A model generated the notes under the pieces. The model saw only the letters and a program-made list of their open reading frames with translations, ran no database searches and was not told the origin of the DNA. From Thalassovita sp. (GTDB lineage Bacteria; Pseudomonadota; Alphaproteobacteria; Rhodobacterales; Rhodobacteraceae): a stretch of 64,000 bases of DNA. The stretch spans positions 2,412,319-2,476,318 of the forward strand of contig CP051233.1 in NCBI GenBank assembly GCA_017792425.1, written 5' to 3'. A program made the position numbers and the translations under genes. Shown here piece by piece: positions 41,654 to 49,777 of the stretch. How positions within the stretch are numbered: the first letter of the stretch is position 1; each line of letters begins with the position of its first letter.

Positions 41654-42862
41654 TCAGGCGGGCCTTTTCATCGTGATCTGCGTCACGTCGCAGTTTCCCC
41701 CGTGAAACGCCCCGGCACAAGAGGTCAGGTAGAAATTCCACATCCGGTGAAACCGGTCGTCGAACCCCAGCGCCTGCACCTCATCCCAGTGGGCGTTGAA
41801 GGTGTCGTACCAGCGGCGCAAGGTCAGACTGTAGCTTTCCCCGAACTCGACGGACCGTTCGAACCGCAGCCCCGCCTTCGCGATCTCCTGTTTCAGCGCC
41901 GTTGGACTGGGCAGCATACCACCCGGAAAGATGTACTTCTGGATAAAGTCCACGCCCTTACGATATGATTCAAAACGTTTTTCCGTGATCGTGATGATCT
42001 GCAGCGTGGCCGTCGCGCCGGGTTTCAGGCAGTCGCGGACCTTGCCGAAATAGACCGGCCAGTATTTTTCCCCCACGGCTTCGAACATCTCGATACTGGC
42101 GATGCCATCGTACTGGCCCTGCTCGTCGCGGTAATCCTGCAGCTTCAGGCTCACAAGATCAGAAATCCCCGCCTTTTCAATGCGTTCCCGCGCATACTTC
42201 AACTGTTCCTGACTGATGGTCAACCCGGTCACGCGCAGCCCGCGTTCTTTGGCGGCATATTCGGCGAACCCGCCCCAGCCACAGCCGATCTCCAGCACGT
42301 GATCGCCCGGTTTCGCGCCCATCTGGTCCACAAGGCTGGCGTATTTCTGGATTTGCGCCTGCTCCATGCTTTCCTGTCCGGTTTTGAACAGGGCGCTGGA
42401 ATAGGTCATCGTGTCGTCCAGCCACAGCCGGTAGAACTCGTTCCCCAGGTCATAGTGATAGCTGATGTTCTTCTTGGCCTGCTTGCGGGTGTTGCGGTTC
42501 ATCCAGTGCCGCATTCGCTCATAGGCGCGCACCAGGAACATGCCAGGGAAGCCGTCGTACAGCTCGTCATTCTCGGCGTGCAGGAAATCCAGAAAGGCCT
42601 GCAGGTCCGGGCTGCTCCACCAGCCGTCCAGATAGGCGTCACAGAACCCCAGGTCACCCTCGCGCACCAGCCGGGTAAAGGTGTCGGGGTTGTGCACCCG
42701 CAGTTCCGCCACCGGGCCGGGCCGCTGTGCCTCGGCGCGGAACACCCGCCCGTCCGGCAGCACGAAATCCAGCCGCCCCCGCCTGATCCGTCTGGCCAGC
42801 CCAAACACCACGGCGAAATACCGCGGCAGGTCTTTCTGGTCATGGGTCTCGGTCAGGATCAT
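41654..42862 (-). CDS. Cyclopropane-fatty-acyl-phospholipid synthase family protein
   Basis: 402 residues from ATG at 42862 (GGAG 6 bp upstream; an ATG two codons earlier is possible). The SAM-binding motif is VLEIGCGWGGFAEYAAKERG. Other family blocks are YHYDLGNEFYRLWLDDTMTY, SIEMFEAVGEKYWPVYFGKV and the C-terminal SYSLTLRRWYDTFNAHWDEV. These enzymes methylenate unsaturated lipid chains at the membrane. It is the first gene of the trgA-trgB-cysK run and follows the photolyase gene by 77 bp. A furan-fatty-acid or other lipid methyltransferase role cannot be excluded. Confidence 0.9.
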   Translation of the reverse strand: MILTETHDQKDLPRYFAVVFGLARRIRRGRLDFVLPDGRVFRAEAQRPGPVAELRVHNPDTFTRLVREGDLGFCDAYLDGWWSSPDLQAFLDFLHAENDELYDGFPGMFLVRAYERMRHWMNRNTRKQAKKNISYHYDLGNEFYRLWLDDTMTYSSALFKTGQESMEQAQIQKYASLVDQMGAKPGDHVLEIGCGWGGFAEYAAKERGLRVTGLTISQEQLKYARERIEKAGISDLVSLKLQDYRDEQGQYDGIASIEMFEAVGEKYWPVYFGKVRDCLKPGATATLQIITITEKRFESYRKGVDFIQKYIFPGGMLPSPTALKQEIAKAGLRFERSVEFGESYSLTLRRWYDTFNAHWDEVQALGFDDRFHRMWNFYLTSCAGAFHGGNCDVTQITMKRPA

Positions 42863-42939
42863 CCGCATCTCCGCTTGCGGCGCTCTGCCCAAGGCTGACA
42901 AGAAATCGCGTTCCGAGCAAGTTTTTCCTGCTTACCCCC

Positions 42940-44355
42940 TCAGAACCCACGGTTTTCATAGGCCGCAAGCGCCCGTTTTCTGCCCGCATCGGGGGTCACG
43001 ACCGGCGCCGGATAAGGATCGTCCGCCGACAGCCCCCACCTGCCGGGGATCGCCCGGAAATAGTCCAGCGCGCTGTCCGGCGCCCCCCGCTGCCCCTCGG
43101 CGACCCATCGCCGGACATAGGCCCCCTGCGGATCGAACTTCGCCTGCTGCGTCACCGGGTTGAACACCCGGAAATAGGGCGCGGCATCCGGCCCACACCC
43201 GGCCACCCATTGCCAGCCCATCGCGTTGCTGGCCGGATCCCAGTCAATCAGGCAATCCGCGAACCAGTCCCGCCCGATCCGCCAATCCGTCAGCAGGTGT
43301 TTCGTCAGAAAAGAGGCGACGATCATCCGTGCCCGGTTGTGCATCCGCCCGGTGACGTACATTTCCCGCATCGCGGCATCGACAAAGGGCACCCCGGTTC
43401 GCCCGCGTTGCCACGCCACCACATGCGGATGATCCGCCTCCGTCTGCCAACCGAACCCGTCCCATTCCGGCCGCCAGCATCCGGTCAGCAAATGCGGCGT
43501 GTGAAATGCCAGATGATAGGCGAACTCGCGCCACACCAGTTCCTTCAGAAAGATTTCGGCCCCGGCCGACCCCGCCTGCATCGCCCGCCACCCCGCGTGC
43601 CAGCAGCGGTGCGGGCTGATCTCGCCCAGCGCCAGGTTTTCCGACAGACCGGATGTCCCATCCACCCCCGGCAAATCGCGCAAGTCCCCATAGCGCCCGA
43701 TCCCCTCCGCCACGAAGTCCTCCAATCGCGCCAGCGCCGCCGCTTCACCCAGCCGGACATGCGGGCGCACCACCTCGGCCCCGCGCCGCATCCCCGCCCC
43801 CAGCCGCCAGTCCGGCAGACTGTCGCTATCTGGCCAGACGTCAGGCGCAGGTATCCGCGACGGCGCAGGCAGGCATTCCGCCACCTCGCGCCCGCGCACC
43901 GCCTTCCAGAACGGGGTGAACACGCGATAGGGCCCGCCCGCCCCGGTCTGCACCCCCTGAGGTTCGAACAGCAGGAAGCCGCCGCAGCTTTGCGCCTCTG
44001 CCCCCTGCGCCTGCAGCGCCTGTTTGACGGCCCGCCCCTGCGCCACCGCCACCGGATCATGCCCGCGTGTCCAGACAACCGCCCCGGCCCCGGTTTCCCG
44101 CACCAGATCGGCCAGCACCTCGGCCGCCGGCCCGCTGCACAGAATCAACCGGCTGCCGCGGTTTTCCAGCTCTTGCGCGAAATGGCCCAGCCCCAGCCCC
44201 AGCCGCCACGCCGGCGCGGCCCCCAGCCGGTCCACCGCCGAATCGCGGACGAACACCGGAATCACCGGCCCGCCCCGCCGGATCGCCGCATCCAGCGCCC
44301 AGTGATCGCGCAGGCGCAAGTCCCGCCGCAGCCACAACAAAACCGGTTTGCGCAT
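42940..44355 (-). CDS. phrB: Deoxyribodipyrimidine photo-lyase
   Basis: 471 residues, the usual length. The N-terminal antenna domain begins LLWLRRDLRLRDHWALDAAI. The FAD-binding C-terminal domain has the strongly conserved TGVPFVDAAMREMYVTGRMH, RARMIVASFLTKHLLTDWRI and SNAMGWQWVAGCGPDAAPYF blocks, with the electron-transfer tryptophans. It repairs cyclobutane pyrimidine dimers with blue light. The upstream region has a perfect palindrome at 44451-44465 that may control it and the divergent gene. Confidence 0.95.
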   Translation of the reverse strand: MRKPVLLWLRRDLRLRDHWALDAAIRRGGPVIPVFVRDSAVDRLGAAPAWRLGLGLGHFAQELENRGSRLILCSGPAAEVLADLVRETGAGAVVWTRGHDPVAVAQGRAVKQALQAQGAEAQSCGGFLLFEPQGVQTGAGGPYRVFTPFWKAVRGREVAECLPAPSRIPAPDVWPDSDSLPDWRLGAGMRRGAEVVRPHVRLGEAAALARLEDFVAEGIGRYGDLRDLPGVDGTSGLSENLALGEISPHRCWHAGWRAMQAGSAGAEIFLKELVWREFAYHLAFHTPHLLTGCWRPEWDGFGWQTEADHPHVVAWQRGRTGVPFVDAAMREMYVTGRMHNRARMIVASFLTKHLLTDWRIGRDWFADCLIDWDPASNAMGWQWVAGCGPDAAPYFRVFNPVTQQAKFDPQGAYVRRWVAEGQRGAPDSALDYFRAIPGRWGLSADDPYPAPVVTPDAGRKRALAAYENRGF

Positions 44356-44450
44356 ATCCTGCCTCCTTTAGGCGGCAACATGGGCCGCGCAGGCCAAAGA
44401 TCAAAGCCCGCGCCGCCAAAAAAATCTGCGGGAAAAACCACTTGCTTTCC

Positions 44451-44465
44451 TGACTAAAATAGTCA
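44451..44465. promoter_or_regulatory. Palindrome upstream of phrB
   Basis: TGACTA-AAA-TAGTCA is a perfect 6-3-6 palindrome, extended on the minus strand to TTGACTATTTTAGTCA. It lies 96 bp upstream of phrB and 142 bp upstream of the divergent hypothetical gene. The form resembles binding sites of MarR-like dimers and also contains a TTGACT -35-like element. Confidence 0.4.
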
Positions 44466-44606
44466 ATTATCACCGCACCCAGCCGGATACCGTCGCCAGG
44501 GCTTCATCACATTCACAGTTTCGAAGTGGCCCGCAGCCCGCACGCCCGCAATCGTGTCTGGCCGCCATCGGCTGCCGCCACTTCGGAAACGAAAGGAGAC
44601 AGCACC

Positions 44607-45131
44607 GTGGCCTCGTTCGGTTCCACCCCAAGACCCTGCAATGACAGCCCCGTCCATGACCGGCGTCCCGATCACGGGCGGCTCAGCGCATTGGACTGGG
44701 GCACCGAAGAGATCGCGGTGCTGACGATCGCGCGCCATTACTTCACCAGCTTCGCCGTACCACACCGGCACGGCTGGATGGGCGCGCTCAGTCACGCCTT
44801 GCGGGTGTTCGGCGATGACCGGGGGCCAGCGGCGGCCTTCGCCGTCCTGTCGATGGTTCAGGCGATGCGCAGCGCACGGCATTCTCCGTTCAACTTCAAC
44901 TCGGCCGACTGCCCCAACTGCGCGGACCGGCTGACCGGCAATGAACGCACTTTCATGTCCGCCCTGCGCGCGCTGATGCGCGACGACGAACCCGCCGCAA
45001 CCGCCCACGCAGCCCTGCTGTGCGAAGGCAACGACCCGCTGGGTTTCGTGGTCGCACTTCAGGTCGTGACCCGGACCTGCCTTCCGAATTCCCCGGCCCC
45101 GACCGGGTCGGCAACGACGCCGGTGCACTGA
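44607..45131 (+). CDS. Conserved hypothetical protein with CPNC motif
   Basis: 174 residues from a GTG at 44607, chosen because AAGGAG lies 8 bp upstream. The middle is helical (IAVLTIARHYFTSFAVPHRH, GAALSH-like stretch LSHALRVFGDDRGPAAAFAV). A CPNCADRLTGNERTFMSALR segment may bind metal, with His/Cys nearby. I do not recognise a named domain. It is divergent from phrB and followed by a strong terminator, so it is a single-gene unit. It looks like a Rhodobacteraceae-specific protein. Confidence 0.7.
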   Translation: MASFGSTPRPCNDSPVHDRRPDHGRLSALDWGTEEIAVLTIARHYFTSFAVPHRHGWMGALSHALRVFGDDRGPAAAFAVLSMVQAMRSARHSPFNFNSADCPNCADRLTGNERTFMSALRALMRDDEPAATAHAALLCEGNDPLGFVVALQVVTRTCLPNSPAPTGSATTPVH

Positions 45132-45190
45132 CACCGGGCATTCCAATCATGCGCGGGATCTGCGCAGGCCGCGCCCGTCGCGCACCTTTC

Positions 45191-45219
45191 GGGGCGTCCA
45201 TCGTGGCGCCCCTTTTTTT
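45191..45219 (+). terminator. Rho-independent terminator
   Basis: GGGGCG-TCCATCGTGG-CGCCCC followed by seven T residues, 60 bp after the hypothetical gene on the plus strand. It is one of the clearest intrinsic terminators in the window. Confidence 0.85.
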
Positions 45220-45285
45220 CGTGATGTACGACTCGTACGGTTGAAGCCTTGAACCGTCCGAGTTGACAGATTTCCGAAAGGTTAC

Positions 45286-45705
45286 TCAGGCGTTCAGCGC
45301 GGCCCGGATCTTGGTGGCGATCTCTTTCAGCACGACCTGATCTTCCATCTTGCCCGGCGGGCGCAGCCGCACCCCGTCATGGCGCGGCAGAATGTGGTAG
45401 TGCAGGTGAAAAACCTCTTGCCCGCCAACGGCTTCGTTGAATTGCTGGATGGTTACACCCTCTGCCCCCAACGCCCGCATCACCGCATGCCCCATGTGGC
45501 GCACGGTGCGCAGGCAGGCCGACAGTTGCGCGTCGCTTGCATCCAGCATGTTCCGGCAGGGCGTCTTGGGAATGACCAGGCAATGCCCGTCAGCCCGAGG
45601 CATTATGTCCATGAAAACAAAGGTTTCTTCATCCTCGTACAGTTTCTCGCAAGGGATTTCCCCGCGCAGGATCTTGGCGAAGATGTTGTTGGAATCATAG
45701 GCCAT
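45286..45705 (-). CDS. HIT family protein
   Basis: 139 residues of the histidine-triad superfamily. The triad is visible in VFHLHYHILPR and the N-terminal part has FAKILRGEIPCEKLYEDEET, typical of the HinT/Hit group. It hydrolyses nucleoside phosphoramidates or dinucleotides. It is encoded 63 bp downstream of acuI on the same strand and may be in the same transcript. The normal family length and intact motifs make it functional. Confidence 0.92.
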   Translation of the reverse strand: MAYDSNNIFAKILRGEIPCEKLYEDEETFVFMDIMPRADGHCLVIPKTPCRNMLDASDAQLSACLRTVRHMGHAVMRALGAEGVTIQQFNEAVGGQEVFHLHYHILPRHDGVRLRPPGKMEDQVVLKEIATKIRAALNA

Positions 45706-45768
45706 CGGGCACCTCCTGAATCATATCGGGCCAAGGCTACCGCCCCGGCCCCAGAGGTTCCAGCGCGA

Positions 45769-46761
45769 TCAGGCGTTCACATCAACGACAACGCGTCCCT
45801 TGACCTGCCCCTTCAAAATATCCCGCCCCAATTGCGGCAGGTCCGATAGGGTCGCGGGCTGCACCATTGCCTCCAGCTTGTCCATCGGCAAATCCCTTGC
45901 AATCCGTCCCCAAGCGCGCACCCGGTCGGCATATGGCCGCATGACGGAATCGATCCCCAACAGGTTCACTCCCCGCAGGATGAACGGGGTGATCAGCGCC
46001 CCCTCGATCGCGGCCCCACCGGCCAGACCGACAGCGGCAACGGAACAGCCGTATTTCATCTGTTTCAGCACCCGCCCCAGCATGGCCCCACCGACCGCGT
46101 CGACGCAACCGGACCAAACCTCTGATTCCAATGGCTTTCTTGTGACCTCTGTCAAATCCTCGCGCGGGACGATCTGGGTGGCGCCCAAGCCCCGCAAGTA
46201 GGTTTCAGTGTCAGGACGCCCGGTGACGGCGGCCACCTCATAGCCAAGGTTGGCCAGAATGGCAGTGGCGACAGATCCCACGCCACCCGCCGCGCCGGTC
46301 ACCAGAACCGGCCCGTGTTTATCCTTCAGCCCGTGGTCCTCCAGTGCCATGACGCACAGCATCGCGGTGAACCCGGCGGTACCCACTGCCATCGCCTGCC
46401 GCGTGCTCAGCCCGTCTGGCAGCGGCACCAGCCAGTCGGCCTTGACCCGCGCCTTCTGCGAATACCCGCCCCAATGCGCCTCGCCCACGCGCCAGCCGGT
46501 AAGAACCACCTTGTCGCCGGGCTTGTAACGGTCGTCGGTCGAACTTTCGACGGTGCCGGCAAAGTCGATCCCCGGCACATGCGGGTAATTCCGCACCAGC
46601 CCGCCCCCCGGCCCGATGCACAGCCCGTCCTTGTAGTTGACGGTCGAGTATTCTACGGCCACCGTCACCTCTGCTTCTGGCAGATCGGCGTCGCTGATCT
46701 GCTTGACCGCAGCGTGGGTTTTGCCTTCTTCATCCTTGTCGACAACCAAAGCGTTGAACAT
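45769..46761 (-). CDS. acuI: Acryloyl-CoA reductase (NADPH), AcuI-like MDR protein
   Basis: 330 residues of the YhdH/AcuI branch of zinc-less medium-chain reductases. Markers are VAVEYSTVNYKDGLCIGPGG, the GWRVGEAHWGGYSQKARVKA stretch, and the NADP fold VLVTGAAGGVGSVATAILAN. AcuI reduces toxic acryloyl-CoA to propionyl-CoA, important in DMSP-using marine Rhodobacteraceae. The RBS AGGAGG is 6 bp before the ATG. It is divergent from a GntR regulator with two operator-like palindromes between them. Confidence 0.9.
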   Translation of the reverse strand: MFNALVVDKDEEGKTHAAVKQISDADLPEAEVTVAVEYSTVNYKDGLCIGPGGGLVRNYPHVPGIDFAGTVESSTDDRYKPGDKVVLTGWRVGEAHWGGYSQKARVKADWLVPLPDGLSTRQAMAVGTAGFTAMLCVMALEDHGLKDKHGPVLVTGAAGGVGSVATAILANLGYEVAAVTGRPDTETYLRGLGATQIVPREDLTEVTRKPLESEVWSGCVDAVGGAMLGRVLKQMKYGCSVAAVGLAGGAAIEGALITPFILRGVNLLGIDSVMRPYADRVRAWGRIARDLPMDKLEAMVQPATLSDLPQLGRDILKGQVKGRVVVDVNA

Positions 46762-46853
46762 GTTGGTCCTCCTCTTGCTGGCGCGGGTCCGCGCGCATCA
46801 TACCAGATCCTGCCCGACTCGGCGCTTGCCTAGCCGGGGTTCGCTCTTTTAAA

Positions 46854-46898
46854 TGTCTGACAAAATATTCCACGCGCGCCAAGGGGAAATGTCAGACA
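46854..46898. promoter_or_regulatory. Paired operators of the GntR/FCD regulator
   Basis: TGTCTGACA (46854-46862) and TGTCAGACA (46890-46898) are 9-bp palindromes 36 bp apart. The TGTC-n-GACA form is typical of FadR/FCD-type GntR proteins. The second ends one base before the regulator's ATG, so binding should block its translation start region; the first lies on the acuI side. Confidence 0.7.
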
Positions 46899-46899
46899 A

Positions 46900-47631
46900 A
46901 TGAAAATCGACCCGAACAGCCCCGCCGACCTGTCCGCCCAGATCGCCGCCGCGATCCGCGACGCCATCGTCAGCGGAGAGCTGATCGTTGACGCCCGCCT
47001 GCCATCCGAGGCCGAACTGGCCGAGCAGTTCGCCGTGTCCCGCCCAACAGTGCGCGAAGCCCTGAAAAGACTTGCCGCCCAATCCCTTATCCGCACGCAG
47101 CGCGGTGCTTCTGGCGGGGCGTTCGTGAACCGGTTGTCGTTCGAAGAAGCCCACGGCCAGCAGATCACCACCTCTACCCTGCTGCTGTCGATGAACGAAG
47201 TCAGCTTCGACACTGCCTGCGAAGCACGGTTTGCCATGGAACGCGCCTGCGCGGCCTTATCGGCCCAACGGCGCAACGCTGATCATCTGGCAACCATGCG
47301 CGCCGAAATCCACAGGCAATCACAACCTGGCCTGTCCGACGAAGGGTTCTGCGCCTCTGACGTCGCCTTTCACCGTGCACTGGTAGACGGGGCGGGCAAT
47401 CCGGTGCTGTCTTACCAATTGGCCGGGGCGGTAGAGGCGATGCAGCCCTTGATGAACATGATCACTTTCACCGAACGGTCGCGCGAACGGATTGTCGCCC
47501 TGCACACCGGCATTGCCGACGCCCTGGAGATCCGGGATGCCGGACTGGTGGAATCCTTACTGAACGAGTTGGAAGCCTACACGCTGGACATCGCCCACGG
47601 CATCGCCGCCCGTCGCCATCCCAAGGCGTGA
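46900..47631 (+). CDS. GntR family regulator, FadR/FCD subfamily
   Basis: 243 residues. A winged helix (residues about 8-75: DARLPSEAELAEQFAVSRPT followed by VREALKRLAAQSLIRTQRGA) precedes an FCD ligand-binding domain with the helices ending in HTGIADALEIRDAGLVESLL. The protein is divergent from acuI. In Ruegeria pomeroyi a GntR regulator (DmdR), dmdA and acuI are neighbours; here dmdA is missing but the regulator and acuI remain. Control of acuI by a DMSP- or acrylate-derived ligand is therefore a reasonable guess. Confidence 0.88.
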   Translation: MKIDPNSPADLSAQIAAAIRDAIVSGELIVDARLPSEAELAEQFAVSRPTVREALKRLAAQSLIRTQRGASGGAFVNRLSFEEAHGQQITTSTLLLSMNEVSFDTACEARFAMERACAALSAQRRNADHLATMRAEIHRQSQPGLSDEGFCASDVAFHRALVDGAGNPVLSYQLAGAVEAMQPLMNMITFTERSRERIVALHTGIADALEIRDAGLVESLLNELEAYTLDIAHGIAARRHPKA

Positions 47632-47667
47632 AATCCCGCGCGACAGGTCTTTCAATCCGCCAAGGGG

Positions 47668-48000
47668 CACACTATATTCGGGATGTCCTTCGGGACTATG
47701 GGCATAAACGCGCATGTAATAAACGGATCGGACCCGGGGGCGGTACCCGGCGGCTCCACCAACATCCTTCGTTTGGGGATCATGGGGCCGAAACAGGATC
47801 GACGAACGCGTAAAGATGTAGCTTTGTCCCGGTGAGGTACCACCGTTATCGGTCCGAAAAGTACAATTGCAAACGACAATCGTGCTCCGGTCGCAATGGC
47901 TGCGTAAGCAGTCGGAGTTACCGAAATCTAAGTCCTTGCGCCTAGCAGCGTAAGGCGGGGTTCGCAGGTACCTGGCAACAGAAACCTGCACTTCCCTTCC
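47668..48000 (+). ncRNA. ssrA: tmRNA, circularly permuted two-piece form
   Basis: The acceptor piece comes first: a T-arm segment (GGTACCCGG) followed by CGGCTCCACCA, with encoded CCA at 47759-47761. After a 22-nt intervening stretch the coding piece starts at 47784 with GGGGCCG, which pairs with CGGCTCC. The tag frame runs 47869-47907 and reads ANDNRAPVAMAA and stop. This layout is the hallmark of alphaproteobacterial tmRNA. The outer boundaries are approximate. It frees stalled ribosomes and tags the proteins for ClpXP. Confidence 0.93.
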
Positions 48001-48068
48001 CCATTCACGGTTCATTCAGGTTTCCTGCTTAGCCTGCGGTCCATTAGCGGACTCGGAAGGGTATGATC

Positions 48069-48494
48069 ATGACGAATACTGACATCATGCGTGAATGGTT
48101 TTCCCGTGTTTGGGAACAAGGCGATATTTCGGCGATCGATGAACTGTTCGTGCCGGATACATTGGCCAACGGCATCGTGCCGGACATGGAACTGGGCGTG
48201 GACGAGTTCAAGTTCCTGGTGGCGACGATCCAGGAAATGATCACCCCACCGAAAATCCACATCAACAAGCTGATCGACCAGAATGACTGGATCGCCGGGA
48301 TGATGACAATGACCAGCGAAACGCTGGAAGCCCGCAAGCCGGTGACGGTTTCGGCGATGGTTTTCTGCCGGACCAGCAATGGACGTATCGTGGAAGCCTA
48401 TAACTGCTTTGATTTCGTGGGGTTCTTCGAACAACTGGGCCTGCTGCCGGAAAACACCATCGCTGTTTGCATGTCGGGCCAGCCGATCGGCTGA
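48069..48494 (+). CDS. SnoaL-like / NTF2-fold protein
   Basis: 141 residues from the second ATG (48069), which has the better spacing from GAAGGG. The NTF2-like fold of the SnoaL group is suggested by REWFSRVWEQGDISAIDELF, TPPKIHINKLIDQNDWIAGM and GRIVEAYNCFDFVGFFEQLG with the end LLPEN. Members are polyketide cyclases, isomerases or binding proteins, and many are uncharacterised. It stands alone between tmRNA and sspB and is followed by a terminator-like hairpin. Confidence 0.82.
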   Translation: MTNTDIMREWFSRVWEQGDISAIDELFVPDTLANGIVPDMELGVDEFKFLVATIQEMITPPKIHINKLIDQNDWIAGMMTMTSETLEARKPVTVSAMVFCRTSNGRIVEAYNCFDFVGFFEQLGLLPENTIAVCMSGQPIG

Positions 48495-48512
48495 TCCCCC
48501 CAACCCGACAAA

Positions 48513-48555
48513 GAAAGACCGCCCGGAATTTTTCTCTGGCCGGTCTTTCGTTTTG
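48513..48555 (+). terminator. Probable terminator after the SnoaL-like gene
   Basis: GAAAGACCG (48513-48521) pairs with CGGTCTTTC (48541-48549), with a 19-nt loop, followed by GTTTTGC. The T-tract is short, so the strength is uncertain. Confidence 0.55.
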
Positions 48556-48600
48556 CTTCGAATCCCCTATTCTCTGGAACGGACTTTCAAGGAACCCCTG

Positions 48601-49074
48601 ATGCCGCATTCCATTGACTACGGAAAACTGATGCACCGCGCGATGCGCGGCCTTATTCAACAAGTGCTTGAAGATGTCGCCAGTCATGGCCTGCCCGGGG
48701 CGCACCATTTTTTCATCACATTCGACACCACCCACCCGGATGCGAAACTGGCCGACTGGCTGAAACAGCGCTATCCGTCGGAAATGACCGTGGTGATGCA
48801 GCATTGGTATGAAAACCTGGATGTCACGGACGAAGGGTTCTCGGTCACGCTGAACTTCGGCGACCAGCCGGAACCGCTGTACATCCCCTATGACGCGATC
48901 AAGACATTCGTGGACCCGTCGGTGGAATTCGGCCTGCGGTTCGAATCCGCCGAAGCCGATGACGAAGAGGATGAGGACGAGGACGAGGATCCGACCCCGC
49001 CAGAGGACGACCCCACCCCCCGCACCGGTCACCGCGACGCAGAGGTCGTGAGCCTGGACAAGTTCCGCAAGTAA
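48601..49074 (+). CDS. sspB: SspB family ClpXP adaptor (alpha type)
   Basis: 157 residues. The substrate-binding domain has the alpha-type pattern GAHHFFITFDTTHPDAKLAD, SEMTVVMQHWYENLDVTDEG and FSVTLNFGDQPEPLYIPYDA. A highly acidic linker (EADDEEDEDEDED) leads to a C-terminal ClpX-docking tail, AEVVSLDKFRK. It captures tmRNA-tagged proteins and delivers them to ClpXP. Its gene stands only 600 bp from the tmRNA gene, linking tag and adaptor. RBS AAGGA precedes the ATG by 8 bp. Confidence 0.93.
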   Translation: MPHSIDYGKLMHRAMRGLIQQVLEDVASHGLPGAHHFFITFDTTHPDAKLADWLKQRYPSEMTVVMQHWYENLDVTDEGFSVTLNFGDQPEPLYIPYDAIKTFVDPSVEFGLRFESAEADDEEDEDEDEDPTPPEDDPTPRTGHRDAEVVSLDKFRK

Positions 49075-49166
49075 ACCTTCTGCGCACCGGCCTCATTGCG
49101 TCATCAGATGGAATCAGGTTGCCGTGGCGTCAATTAAAGTGCCATGCTGGCCGAAAAGGTATTTCG

Positions 49167-49724
49167 ATGTCCCGTGATCTTGCCGTTTTCCTGACCCAGA
49201 TTCTGCGCCGTCCGATGCAGATCGGCGCGATCGCGCCGTCCTCCAGCGCTGTAGCGCGGCACATGACCGAAGGGTTGGAACAGGTGGAAGGGCCGATTGT
49301 GGAATTCGGCCCCGGCACCGGCAGTTTCACCCGCGCTATCTTGGAACGCGGTATCGCGCCAGAACGCCTGACGCTGATGGAAATGAACCCTGTTTTCTGC
49401 GAAAATTTGCGGCGGAAATTTCCCGGCGTCCGGGTTCTGAACCGCCCGGCGCAGGAAATTTCTGATATCGGGGAAAAAAACGTTGGCGCGGTCGTATCCG
49501 GCATCCCAATCCTGGCCCGGCCGCAAATCCAGCGGGAAATGCTGGGCAACGCGCTGAAGGTGCTGGCCCCCAATGGATACATCATCCAATTCACATATGG
49601 ATTCGACACGCCGATCCCGCGCCAGTTGCAGGATGATCTTGGCGTTTCCGTGGAACGCCGCGCAACTGTATGGGCCAATTTGCCGCCCGCCAGAGTGTTT
49701 GTATTCCGTCGTATGCAACATTGA
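49167..49724 (+). CDS. SAM-dependent methyltransferase, phospholipid N-methyltransferase (PmtA)-like
   Basis: 185 residues from ATG at 49167. The N-terminus FLTQILRRPMQIGAIAPSSS, the SAM motif IVEFGPGTGSFTRAILERG, then VVSGIPILARPQIQREMLGN and YIIQFTYGFDTPIP, agree with the Sinorhizobium-type PmtA family, which methylates phosphatidylethanolamine toward phosphatidylcholine. The family also contains members once labelled rRNA adenine methyltransferases. It is a single-gene unit upstream of fumC. Confidence 0.78.
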   Translation: MSRDLAVFLTQILRRPMQIGAIAPSSSAVARHMTEGLEQVEGPIVEFGPGTGSFTRAILERGIAPERLTLMEMNPVFCENLRRKFPGVRVLNRPAQEISDIGEKNVGAVVSGIPILARPQIQREMLGNALKVLAPNGYIIQFTYGFDTPIPRQLQDDLGVSVERRATVWANLPPARVFVFRRMQH

Positions 49725-49777
49725 ATTTCCCTGCGTTTCGGGTATGTAGGCCGCAAATCCCAATTGGAGGCTGATCC

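Noticed and set aside
43210..44457. A 415-codon open frame on the plus strand
   Set aside because: It lies opposite the photolyase gene and reads Pro/Arg/His-rich nonsense; the photolyase motifs are unambiguous.
47557..48015. A 152-codon open frame across the tmRNA
   Set aside because: It is antisense to the tmRNA gene, whose tag frame, acceptor stem and T-arm are all visible.
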